Assembly: GCF_000314855.2 (NCBI RefSeq)
Contig: NZ_KB233225.1
Span: 118,657 to 182,656, forward strand
Length of the DNA: 64,000 bases
From: Providencia burhodogranariea DSM 19968
Lineage (GTDB): Bacteria > Pseudomonadota > Gammaproteobacteria > Enterobacterales > Enterobacteriaceae
Direction: 5' to 3'
The notes under the pieces were generated by a model. The model was given only the letters and a program-made list of their open reading frames with translations. It searched no databases and was not told the origin of the DNA. Below are positions 10,730 to 22,697 of the stretch, piece after piece (positions within the stretch are counted from its first letter, which is position 1; every line of letters starts with the position of its first letter). A program made the position numbers and the translations under genes.

Positions 10730-11229
10730 TGAAGAGACCTATTTGTTCGACTGGTTTGCGCTGGCTGTGGCTAGCAGTAATACTTATTATACTGGATTTA
10801 GGCATAAAGCAGGTTGTCTTAAAAGAGATGAACCTGTATGAACCGCATCATATTATGCCTTTTTTAAATCTGATGTATGCCCAAAATTTTGGCGCAGCAT
10901 TTAGTTTTCTGGCTGATGAAGGTGGATGGCAGCGTTGGTTCTTTGCTGGGATCGCAATCGCAATATCTATCATTTTAATGGTGATGATGTATCGTCAAAG
11001 TGCGCAAAAACGCCTGAGTAACATTGCTTATGCGTTGATCATTAGTGGAGCAATTGGGAATCTCAGTGATCGCTTGATGCATGGTTTTGTTATCGACTAT
11101 ATTGATTTTTACGTTGGTAACTGGCATTACCCAACATTCAACCTTGCGGACATGGCTATTTGTATTGGCGCAGCTTTAGTTATCTTTGAAGGTTTCTTGC
11201 CAGATAAGAAAGACAATAAAGCTAATTAG
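10726..11229 (+). CDS. lspA: Lipoprotein signal peptidase (SPase II)
   Basis: 167 residues with four membrane segments. The catalytic aspartates are in [10 protein letters not shown] and FNLADMAI, with the conserved NFGAAFSFL upstream. It cleaves prolipoprotein signal peptides at the lipidated Cys in the inner membrane; the lipoproteins at 43082 and 61072 would be substrates. The ATG overlaps the ileS stop by 4 nt. A second ATG immediately follows the first. Confidence 0.98.
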   Translation: MMKRPICSTGLRWLWLAVILIILDLGIKQVVLKEMNLYEPHHIMPFLNLMYAQNFGAAFSFLADEGGWQRWFFAGIAIAISIILMVMMYRQSAQKRLSNIAYALIISGAIGNLSDRLMHGFVIDYIDFYVGNWHYPTFNLADMAICIGAALVIFEGFLPDKKDNKAN

Positions 11230-11353
11230 TTAAAGATTTGTTGGCTTTTGAGCAATACCGCTATTGTATGGTTTTTTATCACAATTAGCTAAGTTTACTC
11301 AGGTTTATGCAAAATTAGCATGAATCGTCAACAGGCTCTAATATAATAACCCT

Positions 11354-11380
11354 CAGCCCGGTTCTTCCGGGCTGATTTTT
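11354..11380 (+). terminator. Terminator between lspA and fkpB
   Basis: CAGCCCGG (11354-11361) pairs with CCGGGCTG (11367-11374) around TTCTT, followed by ATTTTTAT. It separates fkpB-ispH from the upstream operon, or at least attenuates readthrough. Confidence 0.8.
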
Positions 11381-11403
11381 ATGATAGAAAATAGGTTCGA
11401 TTT

Positions 11404-11874
11404 ATGTCTACTCAGGTACAACCGCAGAGCGCTGTATTACTGCATTTCACGCTGAAATTGGAAGATGGCTCGACAGCTGACTCTTCACATAGTCAGGGCA
11501 AACCCGCGATGTTTAATCTAGGTAATGGCTCACTTTCTCCTGAATTAGAAGCTCAGTTATTAGGACTTAGTGTGGGTGATAAGAAAAGCTTTTCACTTCC
11601 CGGCGATACCGTATTTGGTAAACATAATCCTGATTTAGTTCAATACTTTTCATTGCGTGATTTTATCGAAACTGGGATACCCGAGATTGGCACGATCATG
11701 CTTTTTTCAGCTATGAATGGCAGTGAAATGCCAGGGATAGTAAAATCAATAGAAGGTGAGTCAATCACGATTGATTTTAATCACCCATTGGCGGAGCAAC
11801 AAATCAGTTTTGATATTGAAGTGCTCGAGATTGACCCGAAACTGGAGAGTCAAAATGCAAATATTAATGGCTAA
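11404..11874 (+). CDS. fkpB: FKBP-type peptidyl-prolyl isomerase FkpB (SlpA)
   Basis: 156 residues (E. coli 149). It has an FKBP fold with an inserted flap, starting with [18 protein letters not shown], and the conserved [17 protein letters not shown]. It is a cytosolic prolyl isomerase and chaperone of the SlyD-like class. Its 3' end overlaps the ispH start by 20 bp, so the pair is translationally coupled. Confidence 0.95.
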   Translation: MSTQVQPQSAVLLHFTLKLEDGSTADSSHSQGKPAMFNLGNGSLSPELEAQLLGLSVGDKKSFSLPGDTVFGKHNPDLVQYFSLRDFIETGIPEIGTIMLFSAMNGSEMPGIVKSIEGESITIDFNHPLAEQQISFDIEVLEIDPKLESQNANING

Positions 11875-12808
11875 CCCTCGTGGCTTTTGTGCAGGGGTAG
11901 ACCGTGCAATCAGCATTGTAGAGAGAGCTCTAGAGCTTTATGGTGCACCTATTTATGTGCGTCATGAAGTGGTTCATAACCGCTATGTGGTTGATGACCT
12001 ACGTCAGCGCGGCGCTATTTTTATTGAAGAGATCTCCGAAGTCCCAGATGGTTCTATCCTGATTTTTTCTGCACATGGCGTTTCCCAAGCGATCCGTCAA
12101 GAAGCTCGTTCAAGGGAACTCACGATGCTCTTTGATGCGACCTGTCCATTGGTCACGAAAGTGCATATGGAAGTTGCTCGTGCAAGTAGAAAAGGGAAAG
12201 AAGCTATCTTGATAGGTCATGCAGGCCATCCAGAAGTTGAAGGTACAATGGGGCAGTACAGCAATAAAGAAGGCGGAATGTATCTGGTTGAAAGCCCAGA
12301 AGATGTTTGGAAATTACAAGTTAAAGATGAAGATAATCTATGCTTTATGACTCAAACAACCTTGTCTGTCGATGATACATCGGATGTGATTGATGCTTTA
12401 ACTCAGCGCTTTCCAAGTATTATTGGACCACGTAAAGATGATATCTGCTATGCAACCACTAATAGGCAAGAAGCTGCGCGTGAACTCGCACAGCGTGCTG
12501 ATATTGTGCTAGTGGTCGGTTCTAAGAACTCGTCAAACTCTAATCGTTTGGCTGAATTAGCCTCACGTATGCAAAAACCTGCTTATTTGATTGATGGCGC
12601 AGAAGATATTAAACCGGAGTGGTTGATCGATAAAAAAATCATTGGCTTGACCGCAGGAGCTTCTGCTCCAGATATTTTAGTTCGTCAAGTTATCGATAAA
12701 CTTAAAGAATTTGGCGCGAATGATGTTGTTGAACTTCAAGGCCGTGAAGAAAATATTGTGTTTGAAGTTCCTAAAGAGCTACGTGTTGAGGTCAAACAAA
12801 TTAGCTAA
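11855..12808 (+). CDS. ispH: 4-hydroxy-3-methylbut-2-enyl diphosphate reductase
   Basis: 317 residues from ATG 11855 (E. coli 316). The frame is open further upstream, but [15 protein letters not shown] is the family N-terminus and GGAGAG sits just before this ATG. The Fe-S ligands are in FCAGV, ATCPLV and [10 protein letters not shown]. It catalyses the last step of the MEP isoprenoid pathway, making IPP and DMAPP. It overlaps fkpB by 20 bp. Confidence 0.98.
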   Translation: MQILMANPRGFCAGVDRAISIVERALELYGAPIYVRHEVVHNRYVVDDLRQRGAIFIEEISEVPDGSILIFSAHGVSQAIRQEARSRELTMLFDATCPLVTKVHMEVARASRKGKEAILIGHAGHPEVEGTMGQYSNKEGGMYLVESPEDVWKLQVKDEDNLCFMTQTTLSVDDTSDVIDALTQRFPSIIGPRKDDICYATTNRQEAARELAQRADIVLVVGSKNSSNSNRLAELASRMQKPAYLIDGAEDIKPEWLIDKKIIGLTAGASAPDILVRQVIDKLKEFGANDVVELQGREENIVFEVPKELRVEVKQIS

Positions 12809-12840
12809 GGCTGATAGGTCTTAGGTATTAACAATACCGA

Positions 12841-12872
12841 ACCTCTAATTTGTACAAAAGCAAATTAGAGGT
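12841..12872 (+). other. Perfect 12-bp hairpin after ispH
   Basis: ACCTCTAATTTG (12841-12852) and CAAATTAGAGGT (12861-12872) pair perfectly over an 8-nt loop. No T-tract follows, so it is a weak terminator candidate. It ends 15 nt before the ribosome-binding site of the next gene. Confidence 0.7.
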
Positions 12873-12896
12873 CGAAGCAGCGTTTTGGAGCCTTCT

Positions 12897-13559
12897 TTGG
12901 AACCCAATAATACAACCAATCCAGTTAATGTTCTTTCGGTATTTGATTTCGATGGGACACTAACGTATCACGACAGTTTTATCCCTTTTTTGAAATTTGC
13001 TTTCGGGAAATATCGTTTTTCTCGCAAAATAATTCGTCTTGTTTTACCAACATTACAATGCGCTAGACGTAAATTAACGCGTGATGAATTAAAAGAGGTT
13101 CTCATCAAAACTTTTTTGACAGGTGTTGATGAACAATGGTTGAAAGATAAAGCTGAGCAGTTTTGTGAGATCTATTGGCCTAAATTAATGCGACCAGCAG
13201 GGGTATTAGGTGTTGCGGCTGAGGTTCAACGTGGCTCAGAAGTCACGATTTGCTCTGCTTCTCCTTCTTTAGTTCTTAAGCCTTTTGCTGAAAGGTTAGG
13301 TATTAAGCTTATCAGCACTGAGCTAGAAATTGTTGATGGTAAATTAACGGGTAACATCGTTGGTCAAAATTGTCGTCGTGAACAAAAAGTAAAACGATTA
13401 GAGCAAGTTTATGGCGATTTAACTCAATACCATCTTCGTGCATGGGGTGATACTCGCGGAGATTTTGAATTATTGCAGGCAGCTCAAGATGCGCATTGGC
13501 GCCATTTTCATAAAAAATATCATCGCTATAAACATAAGCAGGTTGTTCCTAGAAATTAG
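12897..13559 (+). CDS. HAD-IB family phosphatase
   Basis: About 220 residues. HAD motif I is FDFDGTLTYHD, motif II is in TICSASPSLV, and the C-terminal motif is in AWGDTRGDFELL. The cap region lies between. This layout matches the HAD-IB group of SerB/YfhB-like small-molecule phosphatases; the substrate is unknown. No ATG is near the start. TTG 12897 has GGAG 6 nt upstream and is preferred over TTG 12885. It stands where E. coli has rihC between ispH and dapB. Confidence 0.85.
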   Translation: MEPNNTTNPVNVLSVFDFDGTLTYHDSFIPFLKFAFGKYRFSRKIIRLVLPTLQCARRKLTRDELKEVLIKTFLTGVDEQWLKDKAEQFCEIYWPKLMRPAGVLGVAAEVQRGSEVTICSASPSLVLKPFAERLGIKLISTELEIVDGKLTGNIVGQNCRREQKVKRLEQVYGDLTQYHLRAWGDTRGDFELLQAAQDAHWRHFHKKYHRYKHKQVVPRN

Positions 13560-13572
13560 CCGTAGCTGTATC

Positions 13573-13620
13573 AGCCTCTTGGCTTATAGAGATAAGTCGA
13601 GAGGCTATTTGATTGCTTTT
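13573..13620. terminator. Hairpin terminator between HAD gene and terC-like gene
   Basis: A 14-bp stem, AGCCTCTTGGCTTA (13573-13586) with TAAGTCGAGAGGCT (13593-13606), includes two G-U pairs and is followed by a T-rich stretch. It lies between convergent genes. Confidence 0.6.
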
Positions 13621-13684
13621 GATATACCTGATGGCCTTTGGCTCAGGAATATAAATAACTTACCCCATGCCAAATTGAAGCGGT

Positions 13685-14728
13685 TTAATATTTTTTTTCA
13701 TTTCGCGAATTATTTCTTTTAGGGAATAGCACACTAGCAACAATTCCCAGCGTGAGTACACCAAGAACTACCAATAAGCTTATGTTAGTTGAAATACTAT
13801 AGCCGTGATGCCAGATATGCTCTGTTGCGTTTAAACCGAGCTTAGCGGCAATAAAGAACAACAGTACGACAACAGCTTTCTCTAGGTAAATTAAATATTG
13901 TTTTAATGCTTCTAGAACAAAATACAATGTGCGTAAACCTAATATTGCAAACATCATCGCGCTATAAACAATTAAGGGCTCGCGGCTAACAGCAATAATG
14001 GCTGGAACAGAGTCAAAGGCAAACATCACATCTGATAACTCAATAATTGCTACACACAGCATTAAAGGCGTTGCATATAGCGCTGCTTTTTTTCCTCGCC
14101 CCACGATTACATCTTTGTTTTCAGGTTTAATCAGTTCAGCATCAACTTCTTTTTGAGTTAATAAAAATGCGTTTCCGCTAATTTTAGGCCAAAGAGGGAA
14201 AAAACATTTTATTAGACGGTAGGCAATATGTTGAGAGTAATCTTCAATTTTATCATTATTATCGCGATTTTTTAGCATCATAATTGCTGTCCATGCGACA
14301 ACAACTGCAAAAATAATTTCAATGTAAGGCCCTAAGCTAAGAAGCCCTGTACCGATAGCGACAAAAATACCACGAAAGATAATTGCACCAATAACTCCCC
14401 AGTACAGAACACGATGGCGAAAACGGTTAGGGATAGAGAACCAAGAAAAAATAGCCATCATAAGAAATAAATTATCAACAGAGAGCACTTTTTCTAATAC
14501 ATAACCTGTCACAAATAAGCTTGCGACTTCTGAACCGTGATGGATATACAGAAAACCTGCAAATGTCATGGCAATAACGATCCAAAATAAAGACCAAAAA
14601 ATCGCGTTTTTTAGTGTGATTGGCTTGTTTTCTCGATGCATGAATAAATCAATTGAAATGGCGCCGAGAGCTAATACCACAAAAACGATGACTGTTTCAG
14701 TGGGAAAGCCAATATGTGTTGATTCCAT
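13685..14728 (-). CDS. TerC/Alx-family integral membrane protein
   Basis: 347 residues with about nine membrane segments. The family signatures VLEKVLSVDNLFLM and ELSDVMFAFDSVPAI carry the acidic residues thought to handle metal ions such as Mn2+ or Ca2+. Length and sequence fit TerC/Alx proteins. There are no other ter genes nearby, so tellurite resistance should not be assumed. A cytoplasmic loop of about 45 residues sits mid-protein. I saw no yybP-ykoY-type GGGGAGTAG core in its leader. Confidence 0.9.
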   Translation of the reverse strand: MESTHIGFPTETVIVFVVLALGAISIDLFMHRENKPITLKNAIFWSLFWIVIAMTFAGFLYIHHGSEVASLFVTGYVLEKVLSVDNLFLMMAIFSWFSIPNRFRHRVLYWGVIGAIIFRGIFVAIGTGLLSLGPYIEIIFAVVVAWTAIMMLKNRDNNDKIEDYSQHIAYRLIKCFFPLWPKISGNAFLLTQKEVDAELIKPENKDVIVGRGKKAALYATPLMLCVAIIELSDVMFAFDSVPAIIAVSREPLIVYSAMMFAILGLRTLYFVLEALKQYLIYLEKAVVVLLFFIAAKLGLNATEHIWHHGYSISTNISLLVVLGVLTLGIVASVLFPKRNNSRNEKKY

Positions 14729-16075
<1,347 letters not shown>

Positions 16076-16473
16076 TATTTATTTTTAAATTTAATCAATG
16101 TAAATCAGTTTGTTAGTTATTAATTTTTCATGATTTGCATTGATTTGTTTAGTTTTTTCTATTTCACTTCATTTATGTGTGTTTTCTGTTTTTTTAATGC
16201 TGTTTTTGATTAGAAAATAAACTTCTCTTGAGTAATGTCTTGCTCTATTATGAATTATTCACTTAACTTCATTTGCAACCGTTTACTTTTTCATTAAGGG
16301 TGTTGTTTTTAATGCCCATCCTCATAAAAACTGGCCTGATAACTAAAAAAGTAACAAAAAAATGATAAAAGAGTGTTTTTTTCTAGACAAGACCTCATCT
16401 CATCATTAGAATGCGCGCAATTTGCCAAAAATATGCTTAAAAACGCATTTTGGCATTGATTTAGATCCTCAAA
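16076..16473. other. dapB-carA spacer, upstream part
   Basis: T-rich DNA with no ORF. By position it should hold the pyrimidine-controlled P1 promoter of carAB, but I could not assign boxes. No repeat or RNA gene was recognised. Confidence 0.4.
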
Positions 16474-16512
16474 TCTGAATTAATATGCACTAATTGTGAT
16501 TTATTATTCCCT
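16474..16512 (+). promoter_or_regulatory. Tandem ARG boxes (ArgR operator) at carAB P2
   Basis: Two 18-bp boxes, TCTGAATTAATATGCACT (16474-16491) and TGTGATTTATTATTCCCT (16495-16512), are separated by 3 bp. This is the ArgR spacing, and they align with the E. coli carAB operator. They cover the likely P2 -10 region and end next to the carA ribosome-binding site, so arginine-bound ArgR should repress carAB. Confidence 0.8.
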
Positions 16513-16522
16513 GGAGGGTGTT

Positions 16523-17686
16523 TTGATTAAGTCAGCTATACTGGTTCTCGAAGATGGAACCGAATTCCACGGGCGCGCCATAGGTGCTGAAGGGGCCGCT
16601 ATTGGAGAAGTCGTTTTCAATACGTCAATGACCGGATATCAAGAAATAATTACCGACCCTTCCTATTCCCGCCAAATTGTGACTCTTACTTATCCTCATA
16701 TTGGTAATGTCGGCGCTAATGCCGATGACGAAGAATCTCCTGAAGTTCATGCTCAAGGTTTGATTATTCGTGATTTACCATTAGTTTACAGTAACTTTCG
16801 CGGACAGGAAGGTTTATCAGAATACCTGAAACGCCATAACGTTGTTGCAATAGCTGATATTGATACACGTAAACTGACGCGTTTGCTAAGAGAAAAAGGG
16901 GCGCAAAACGGTTGCATTATCGCGGGCGATAATCCAGATGCGGCACTCGCATTAGAAAAAGCACGTGCATTCTCAGGTTTAAATGGCTTGGATTTAGCAA
17001 AAGAAGTTTGTACCAAAGAAGCCTATAGCTGGACTCAAGGTTCTTGGACTTTACACGATGGTCAGCTTGGTGCAAAAAATGCAGATGAATTACCACTGCA
17101 TGTTGTTGCTTATGACTTCGGTGCAAAGCGTAACATCTTACGCATGTTAGTTGACCGTGGTTGTCGTTTGACTGTTGTGCCAGCAACTACACCAGCTGAA
17201 ACCGTACTTGCGATGAACCCAGATGGTGTTTTCCTATCTAATGGACCCGGTGATCCAGCACCTTGTGATTATGCAATCAAGGCGATTCAAGATTTCCTCG
17301 AAACAGAAATCCCTGTGTTTGGTATTTGTCTTGGTCACCAATTACTTGCTCTCGCAAGCGGTGCAAGTACTGTAAAAATGAAGTTTGGTCACCATGGTGC
17401 AAACCACCCAGTCAAAGATTTAGATCAAAATGTTGTTATGATAACTGCGCAAAACCACGGTTTTGCGGTTGATGAGTCAACATTACCCGACACATTACGT
17501 GTGACACATAAGTCATTATTTGATGGCACCCTGCAAGGTATTCATCGTACTGATAAGCCTGCATTTAGCTTCCAAGGTCACCCTGAAGCTAGCTCAGGTC
17601 CTCATGATGCGGCAAAATTGTTCGATCACTTCATCGAGCTTATCAATGAATATCGTCAGAACCATCCTCGTCATAACGCAGAATAA
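16523..17686 (+). CDS. carA: Carbamoyl-phosphate synthase small subunit (TTG start)
   Basis: 387 residues from TTG 16523. The E. coli carA start is also TTG and reads IKSA(I/L)LVLEDGT. CTGGAGGG at 16511-16518 is the ribosome-binding site; an upstream in-frame ATG at 16496 lies inside the operator and is unlikely. The C-terminal class I glutaminase has the nucleophile Cys in FGICLGHQ and the HPEAS His/Glu. It feeds ammonia to CarB for arginine and pyrimidine synthesis. Confidence 0.98.
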   Translation: MIKSAILVLEDGTEFHGRAIGAEGAAIGEVVFNTSMTGYQEIITDPSYSRQIVTLTYPHIGNVGANADDEESPEVHAQGLIIRDLPLVYSNFRGQEGLSEYLKRHNVVAIADIDTRKLTRLLREKGAQNGCIIAGDNPDAALALEKARAFSGLNGLDLAKEVCTKEAYSWTQGSWTLHDGQLGAKNADELPLHVVAYDFGAKRNILRMLVDRGCRLTVVPATTPAETVLAMNPDGVFLSNGPGDPAPCDYAIKAIQDFLETEIPVFGICLGHQLLALASGASTVKMKFGHHGANHPVKDLDQNVVMITAQNHGFAVDESTLPDTLRVTHKSLFDGTLQGIHRTDKPAFSFQGHPEASSGPHDAAKLFDHFIELINEYRQNHPRHNAE

Positions 17687-17700
17687 TCGGGAGCAAAAAA

Positions 17701-20700
17701 ATGCCAAAACGTACAGACATAAAAAGTATTCTGATTCTAGGTGCTGGCCCGATTGTCATCGGTCAGGCGTGTGAGTTTGACTATTCAGGTGCTCAAGCAT
17801 GTAAAGCACTACGTGAAGAAGGCTATCGCGTTATTTTGGTGAACTCGAACCCAGCAACCATCATGACTGACCCTGAAATGGCCGATGCCACTTATATCGA
17901 GCCGATCCACTGGGAAGTCGTGCGTAAAATTATCGAAAAAGAGCGCCCTGATGCCGTTTTACCAACCATGGGCGGCCAAACGGCATTGAACTGTGCGCTA
18001 GAACTTGAGCGTAAAGGTGTGTTAGCTGAGTTTGGTGTCACCATGATTGGTGCAACTGCCGATGCAATTGATAAAGCAGAAGATCGCCAACGCTTCGATA
18101 AAGCTATGAAAAAAATTGGCTTAGATACTGCACGTTCAGGCATCGCCCACACAATGGAAGAAGCCTATGCAGTTGCTGACAAGCTTGGCTTCCCTTGTAT
18201 CATCCGTCCTTCATTTACGATGGGTGGAACAGGTGGCGGGATTGCTTATAACCGTGAAGAATTTGAAGAGATCTGTACGCGTGGCCTTGACCTCTCACCC
18301 ACTAATGAGCTGCTAATTGATGAGTCGCTTATTGGCTGGAAAGAATACGAAATGGAAGTCGTTCGCGATAAAAATGATAACTGTATTATCGTTTGTTCAA
18401 TTGAGAACTTCGATGCAATGGGTATTCATACGGGTGACTCAATTACAGTTGCACCAGCACAAACCCTGACGGACAAAGAATACCAAATCATGCGTGATGC
18501 CTCGATGGCTGTTCTGCGTGAAATTGGTGTTGAAACGGGTGGTTCTAACGTTCAATTCTCAGTCAACCCAAAAAATGGGCGTCTGATTGTTATCGAAATG
18601 AACCCACGAGTTTCTCGTTCTTCTGCTTTGGCGTCAAAAGCGACGGGTTTCCCTATCGCAAAAATTGCCGCTAAGCTTGCTGTCGGCTATACACTTGACG
18701 AGCTAACGAATGATATCACAGGTGGTTTGACTCCGGCGTCATTCGAACCTTCTATTGATTACGTTGTGACAAAAATCCCTCGCTTCAACTTCGAAAAATT
18801 TGCAGGCGCGAATGACCGCCTGACAACACAAATGAAGTCAGTGGGTGAAGTCATGGCTATTGGGCGCACTTTCCAAGAATCAATGCAAAAAGCGCTACGT
18901 GGACTTGAAGTGGGCGCAACAGGCTTTGATCCGAAAGTGAGTCTAGATGACCCTGAATCACTGACACGTATTCGTCGTGAGCTGAAAGATGCGGGTGCAG
19001 AGCGTATTTGGTATGTCGCTGATGCATTCCGTGCAGGTCTTTCTGTCGATGGCATCTTCAACTTAACCAATATTGATCGCTGGTTCTTAGTTCAAATTGA
19101 AGAGCTAGTGCATTTAGAAGCCGAAGTCGCAGAGCAGGGCATTAATGGTTTAACCAAAGATTTCCTGCGTACCCTGAAACGTAAAGGTTTTGCAGATGGT
19201 CGATTAGCAAAATTGGTTGGCGTTTCTGAGGCGGAATTACGTAAATTACGTCAAGGTTATAACTTGCACCCAGTTTACAAGCGTGTGGATACTTGTGCGG
19301 CTGAATTTGCAACAGATACCGCATATATGTACTCGACTTATGAAGAAGAATGCGAGTCGAATCCAAACTCTGACAAACCAAAAATAATGGTATTAGGTGG
19401 TGGTCCAAACCGTATTGGACAAGGTATTGAGTTTGACTACTGCTGTGTTCACGCTTCTCTTGCACTACGTGAAGATGGTTATGAAACTATCATGGTTAAC
19501 TGCAACCCTGAAACGGTTTCAACTGACTACGATACATCTGACCGCCTCTATTTTGAATCAGTCACATTAGAAGATGTCCTAGAAATTGTTCGTATAGAGC
19601 AACCAAAAGGGGTGATTGTTCAGTATGGTGGTCAAACACCATTGAAATTAGCGCGTGAGCTTGAAGCTGCGGGGGTGCCGATTATCGGAACGAGTCCCGA
19701 TGCCATTGACCGTGCAGAAGACCGTGAGCGCTTCCAGCAAGCCGTTAATCGCTTAAATCTGAAACAGCCGCAGAATGCGACTGTGGCGACAATCGAACAA
19801 GCTGTTGAGAAAGCAGCTGGAATCGGTTATCCACTAGTTGTTCGTCCATCTTATGTTCTGGGAGGGCGCGCAATGGAAATCGTCAATGACGAAATCGATC
19901 TGCGTCGTTATTTCCAAACTGCTGTGAGTGTTTCTAATGATGCCCCAGTTTTACTCGACCGTTTCCTTGATGATGCAGTCGAGGTAGATATTGATGCTAT
20001 CTGTGACGGTGAAATGGTACTAATTGGCGGTATCATGGAACATATCGAACAAGCAGGTGTTCACTCAGGTGACTCAGCATGTTCATTGCCTGCTTATACA
20101 TTGAGCCAAGAAATTCAGGATGTGATGCGCGAACAAGTTCGTAGCCTTGCTTTTGAATTGCGCGTCCGTGGCTTGATGAACGTACAGTTTGCGGTAAAAA
20201 ATAACGAAGTTTACCTAATTGAAGTGAACCCACGTGCTGCACGAACTGTACCGTTTGTCTCTAAAGCAACAGGCGTACCGCTAGCGAAAGTCGCTGCTCG
20301 TGTAATGGTTGGCCAATCATTGACTGAACAAGGCGTGACAAAAGAAATTATCCCACCTTACTACTCGGTCAAAGAAGTCGTCTTACCGTTTAACAAGTTC
20401 CAAGGTGTTGACCCAATTTTGGGACCTGAAATGCGTTCAACGGGTGAAGTGATGGGGGTCGGCCGTACTTTTGCAGAAGCTTTTGCTAAAGCGATGTTGG
20501 GTAGCAGCTCCACTATGAAGAAGTCGGGTCGTGCTTTGTTATCTGTTCGTGAAGGTGACAAAACTCGTGTGGTCGATTTAGCCGCTAAATTGCTAAAACA
20601 TGGCTTCGAACTGGATGCAACCCATGGTACCGCTATCGTACTGGGTGAAGCAGGTATCAATCCTCGTTTGGTTAATAAGGTGCATGAAGGCCGTCCTCAT

Positions 20701-20922
20701 ATTCAAGATAGAATTAAAAATGGTGAATACGATTATATTGTTAACACCACAGCAGGTCGCCAAGCGATTGAAGATTCTAAATTGATCCGTCGTAGCGCTC
20801 TGCAATATAAAGTGCACTATGACACTACTATGAATGGTGGTTTTGCAACTGCTATGTCATTAAGTGCGGATTCAACTGAGAAAGTCATTTCAGTTCAAGA
20901 GATGCATGCACTGATTAAATAA
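17701..20922 (+). CDS. carB: Carbamoyl-phosphate synthase large subunit
   Basis: 1073 residues. Two homologous ATP-grasp halves, carboxy-phosphate and carbamoyl-phosphate domains, start at [19 protein letters not shown] and [19 protein letters not shown]. An oligomerisation region lies between them, and the C-terminal MGS-like allosteric domain (about 935-1073) binds UMP and ornithine. It lies 14 bp after carA, so it is in the same operon. A strong terminator follows. Confidence 0.99.
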   Translation: MPKRTDIKSILILGAGPIVIGQACEFDYSGAQACKALREEGYRVILVNSNPATIMTDPEMADATYIEPIHWEVVRKIIEKERPDAVLPTMGGQTALNCALELERKGVLAEFGVTMIGATADAIDKAEDRQRFDKAMKKIGLDTARSGIAHTMEEAYAVADKLGFPCIIRPSFTMGGTGGGIAYNREEFEEICTRGLDLSPTNELLIDESLIGWKEYEMEVVRDKNDNCIIVCSIENFDAMGIHTGDSITVAPAQTLTDKEYQIMRDASMAVLREIGVETGGSNVQFSVNPKNGRLIVIEMNPRVSRSSALASKATGFPIAKIAAKLAVGYTLDELTNDITGGLTPASFEPSIDYVVTKIPRFNFEKFAGANDRLTTQMKSVGEVMAIGRTFQESMQKALRGLEVGATGFDPKVSLDDPESLTRIRRELKDAGAERIWYVADAFRAGLSVDGIFNLTNIDRWFLVQIEELVHLEAEVAEQGINGLTKDFLRTLKRKGFADGRLAKLVGVSEAELRKLRQGYNLHPVYKRVDTCAAEFATDTAYMYSTYEEECESNPNSDKPKIMVLGGGPNRIGQGIEFDYCCVHASLALREDGYETIMVNCNPETVSTDYDTSDRLYFESVTLEDVLEIVRIEQPKGVIVQYGGQTPLKLARELEAAGVPIIGTSPDAIDRAEDRERFQQAVNRLNLKQPQNATVATIEQAVEKAAGIGYPLVVRPSYVLGGRAMEIVNDEIDLRRYFQTAVSVSNDAPVLLDRFLDDAVEVDIDAICDGEMVLIGGIMEHIEQAGVHSGDSACSLPAYTLSQEIQDVMREQVRSLAFELRVRGLMNVQFAVKNNEVYLIEVNPRAARTVPFVSKATGVPLAKVAARVMVGQSLTEQGVTKEIIPPYYSVKEVVLPFNKFQGVDPILGPEMRSTGEVMGVGRTFAEAFAKAMLGSSSTMKKSGRALLSVREGDKTRVVDLAAKLLKHGFELDATHGTAIVLGEAGINPRLVNKVHEGRPHIQDRIKNGEYDYIVNTTAGRQAIEDSKLIRRSALQYKVHYDTTMNGGFATAMSLSADSTEKVISVQEMHALIK

Positions 20923-20943
20923 TAAAGTTCGGTTATTGGTTAA

Positions 20944-20980
20944 AAGCCCCGTCACTTTAAAAGTGATGGGGCTTCTTTAT
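20944..20980 (+). terminator. Terminator of carAB
   Basis: AAGCCCCGTCACTT (20944-20957) pairs with AAGTGATGGGGCTT (20961-20974), with one G-U pair and a TAA loop, followed by CTTTATTT. Confidence 0.9.
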
Positions 20981-21042
20981 TTCTGCCAATACATGACAGT
21001 ATGATTAGCGTTCAATAAGCTAATTAAAATTTAGTCGCGAAG

Positions 21043-21453
21043 TTATTGCGCAGCTTCTCTATGTTTTAATATCTTGTATTCAATATCTTTTATCCAAGAC
21101 AATTTCAGTTCATAGAATTGTTGATCTGCGGCGAAGAGTGCTGCGCCTCGCAGAGACAGTCCACTAACATCATCACGCGGAAAATTAGCAACGCTCATAT
21201 CTCGATTGGTTTGGCGGAATGATTCTATTTTATCATCACAATATCCGAGAGCAGCTTCGACTACTTGGGCTGCTGGCTGGGTATTTTTACTTGCAAGGTC
21301 AAAAGCATATTGATCGATACAGGCTTTGGCTTCTTCAGCTTTTTCATACCCGGGAGTACTTGGTTCTCCGGCATCGAGGATATTTGCTAAGGTTATAGCA
21401 GGCAGTAAAAGCAATCCTATTAATATTGCTTTCGAATTCATCAATTTCATCAT
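21043..21453 (-). CDS. Small exported protein of unknown function
   Basis: 136 residues. The N-terminus MMKLMNSKAILIGLLLLPAI... ending ITLANI is a clear Sec signal peptide (about 24 residues). The mature part is helical and charged, with two cysteines (KACIDQY and LGYCDDK), which could form a periplasmic disulfide. I do not recognise a family. It is a single gene on the opposite strand to carB. A second Met (codon 2) and MNSK (codon 5) are alternative starts. Confidence 0.7.
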   Translation of the reverse strand: MMKLMNSKAILIGLLLLPAITLANILDAGEPSTPGYEKAEEAKACIDQYAFDLASKNTQPAAQVVEAALGYCDDKIESFRQTNRDMSVANFPRDDVSGLSLRGAALFAADQQFYELKLSWIKDIEYKILKHREAAQ

Positions 21454-21852
21454 TAGTATTCAGTGTTTGTTAATTGTTGGAAATTATAATGAGTAGCTCA
21501 ATAAATAGATAGATTCGTCATACCCCAAGTTGCAGCGTTTTGATGATGTTTATTATCTTGCCGCTTAGCTATAAGCCTACAGCTCAATAGGTGGGTTTAG
21601 CTTGGGTTCCTTATCTTCAGAAGCACCCGAGTCATAAAATTGAGTTGGGTAAATATGACTATCAAGTGTTATTTGATTACCGCGATCATTGGTAATTTAT
21701 TTAACTCAAGGATGAAATGAAGACGAATACCTACCACTTGCGGATGAGCGTTGGATACTCAGCTCACGATGGTACAAAACATGTGTATGAAAAAGCAAAA
21801 ATAGGGCATCTGCTTTACTGACCTGCATTACCCTATAGATGGTATTTTGACG
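21454..21852. other. Intergenic region with degenerate palindromic element B
   Basis: 399 bp upstream of the small exported-protein gene and downstream of yqjA. Near 21518 the sequence CATACCCCAAGTTGCAGCG resembles the end of the interspersed palindromic elements. A partner GAGTTGGGTAAATA lies near 21641. The middle is degenerate, so this is probably an old copy. The yqjA terminator is at the right end. Confidence 0.4.
21790..21836 (-). terminator. Probable terminator of yqjA
   Basis: On the minus strand ATAGGG (21836-21831) pairs with CCCTAT (21806-21801), then TTTTGCTTTTT follows. The stem is short with a 24-nt interior that may fold further. Confidence 0.5.
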
Positions 21853-22524
21853 TTAATTGGATTTTTTATTGGCAGATTTGCGATGTTTCCAATACACCAT
21901 AATCGAGCCGATTAACCCACCAACTAACAATATTACCGGTAAGATCATCAAAACAGTAATAACGATCTGTTCATGTTGTTTCACAAAGGGGATTTGATTA
22001 AGTGCGTAACCTAAGGTCACGATAATGCCGACCCACAGGAATCCGCTTAGCCAATTGAATAATTGAAAGCGTCGATGACTGAGCTCAGATAAACCGGCTA
22101 GAACAGGTAACAATGTACGAACAAAGGCTAAAAAACGTCCTACTAACAACGCATAAAGCCCTTGCTTATGAAACATGTGGTTCGCTTTATCATGATATTC
22201 ATGAGGAATTTGGGACAGCCATCGCTTAACAATCTTGGTATCACTTAGCCATCGACCTTGCAGAAAGCCTAACCAACACCCAAGACTGGCAGCTGTTGTC
22301 AGCAATAATACCGTTGGAACAAAGTCCAAAACACCTTTTGCGATCAGCGCACCTGAAAGAATTAATAAGGTATCACCGGGTAAAAAAGCGGCGGGAAGTA
22401 CCCCATTTTCTAAAACGATAATAACAAAAAGGACAGTATAAATAACCCAAAGTACTTCTGGGTTGGAGAGCTTAAGGAAATCGTGGTTCCAAAGCGCCAG
22501 TACGATTTCGCGTAGTACTTCCAT
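21853..22524 (-). CDS. yqjA: DedA-family inner-membrane protein YqjA
   Basis: 223 residues (E. coli YqjA 220), with matching N-terminus ([16 protein letters not shown]) and body. DedA signatures are [16 protein letters not shown] with the essential acidic residue and [16 protein letters not shown] with the conserved Arg. Several membrane segments and a Lys-rich cytoplasmic tail are present. DedA proteins support membrane homeostasis and proton-motive force; recent work links relatives to polyprenyl-phosphate or phospholipid flipping. Single-gene unit here, away from its E. coli neighbour mzrA. Confidence 0.92.
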   Translation of the reverse strand: MEVLREIVLALWNHDFLKLSNPEVLWVIYTVLFVIIVLENGVLPAAFLPGDTLLILSGALIAKGVLDFVPTVLLLTTAASLGCWLGFLQGRWLSDTKIVKRWLSQIPHEYHDKANHMFHKQGLYALLVGRFLAFVRTLLPVLAGLSELSHRRFQLFNWLSGFLWVGIIVTLGYALNQIPFVKQHEQIVITVLMILPVILLVGGLIGSIMVYWKHRKSANKKSN

Positions 22525-22697
22525 AATCGTTCCTGTATCTGATATGCGAAAAAACCTTTATCTGAATTATCTTACAGGAAAAAAGTAAAACAAGTTTGAT
22601 TTGTTTACCGATTAAGGTGATTAGTGGTCAGTTAAAATGAATGAATTTTCGCACTTTCACGGGAATTAATACGGTGAAAGCGCGAATAACAGGCTGG

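Noticed and set aside
11756..11854. N-terminal extension of IspH
   Set aside because: The frame is open upstream, but the family N-terminus and ribosome-binding site point to ATG 11855; the extension is the fkpB gene in another frame.
13438..13722. Frame overlapping the HAD phosphatase 3' end
   Set aside because: No ribosome-binding site, no family; it crosses the terminator hairpin.
17892..20817. Several antisense frames inside carB
   Set aside because: Shadows of the strongly coding carB frame with Ser/Arg-rich meaningless products.
22649..22685. Terminator of metC
   Set aside because: A 12-bp imperfect hairpin exists, but no T-tract follows on either strand; left out as a terminator.
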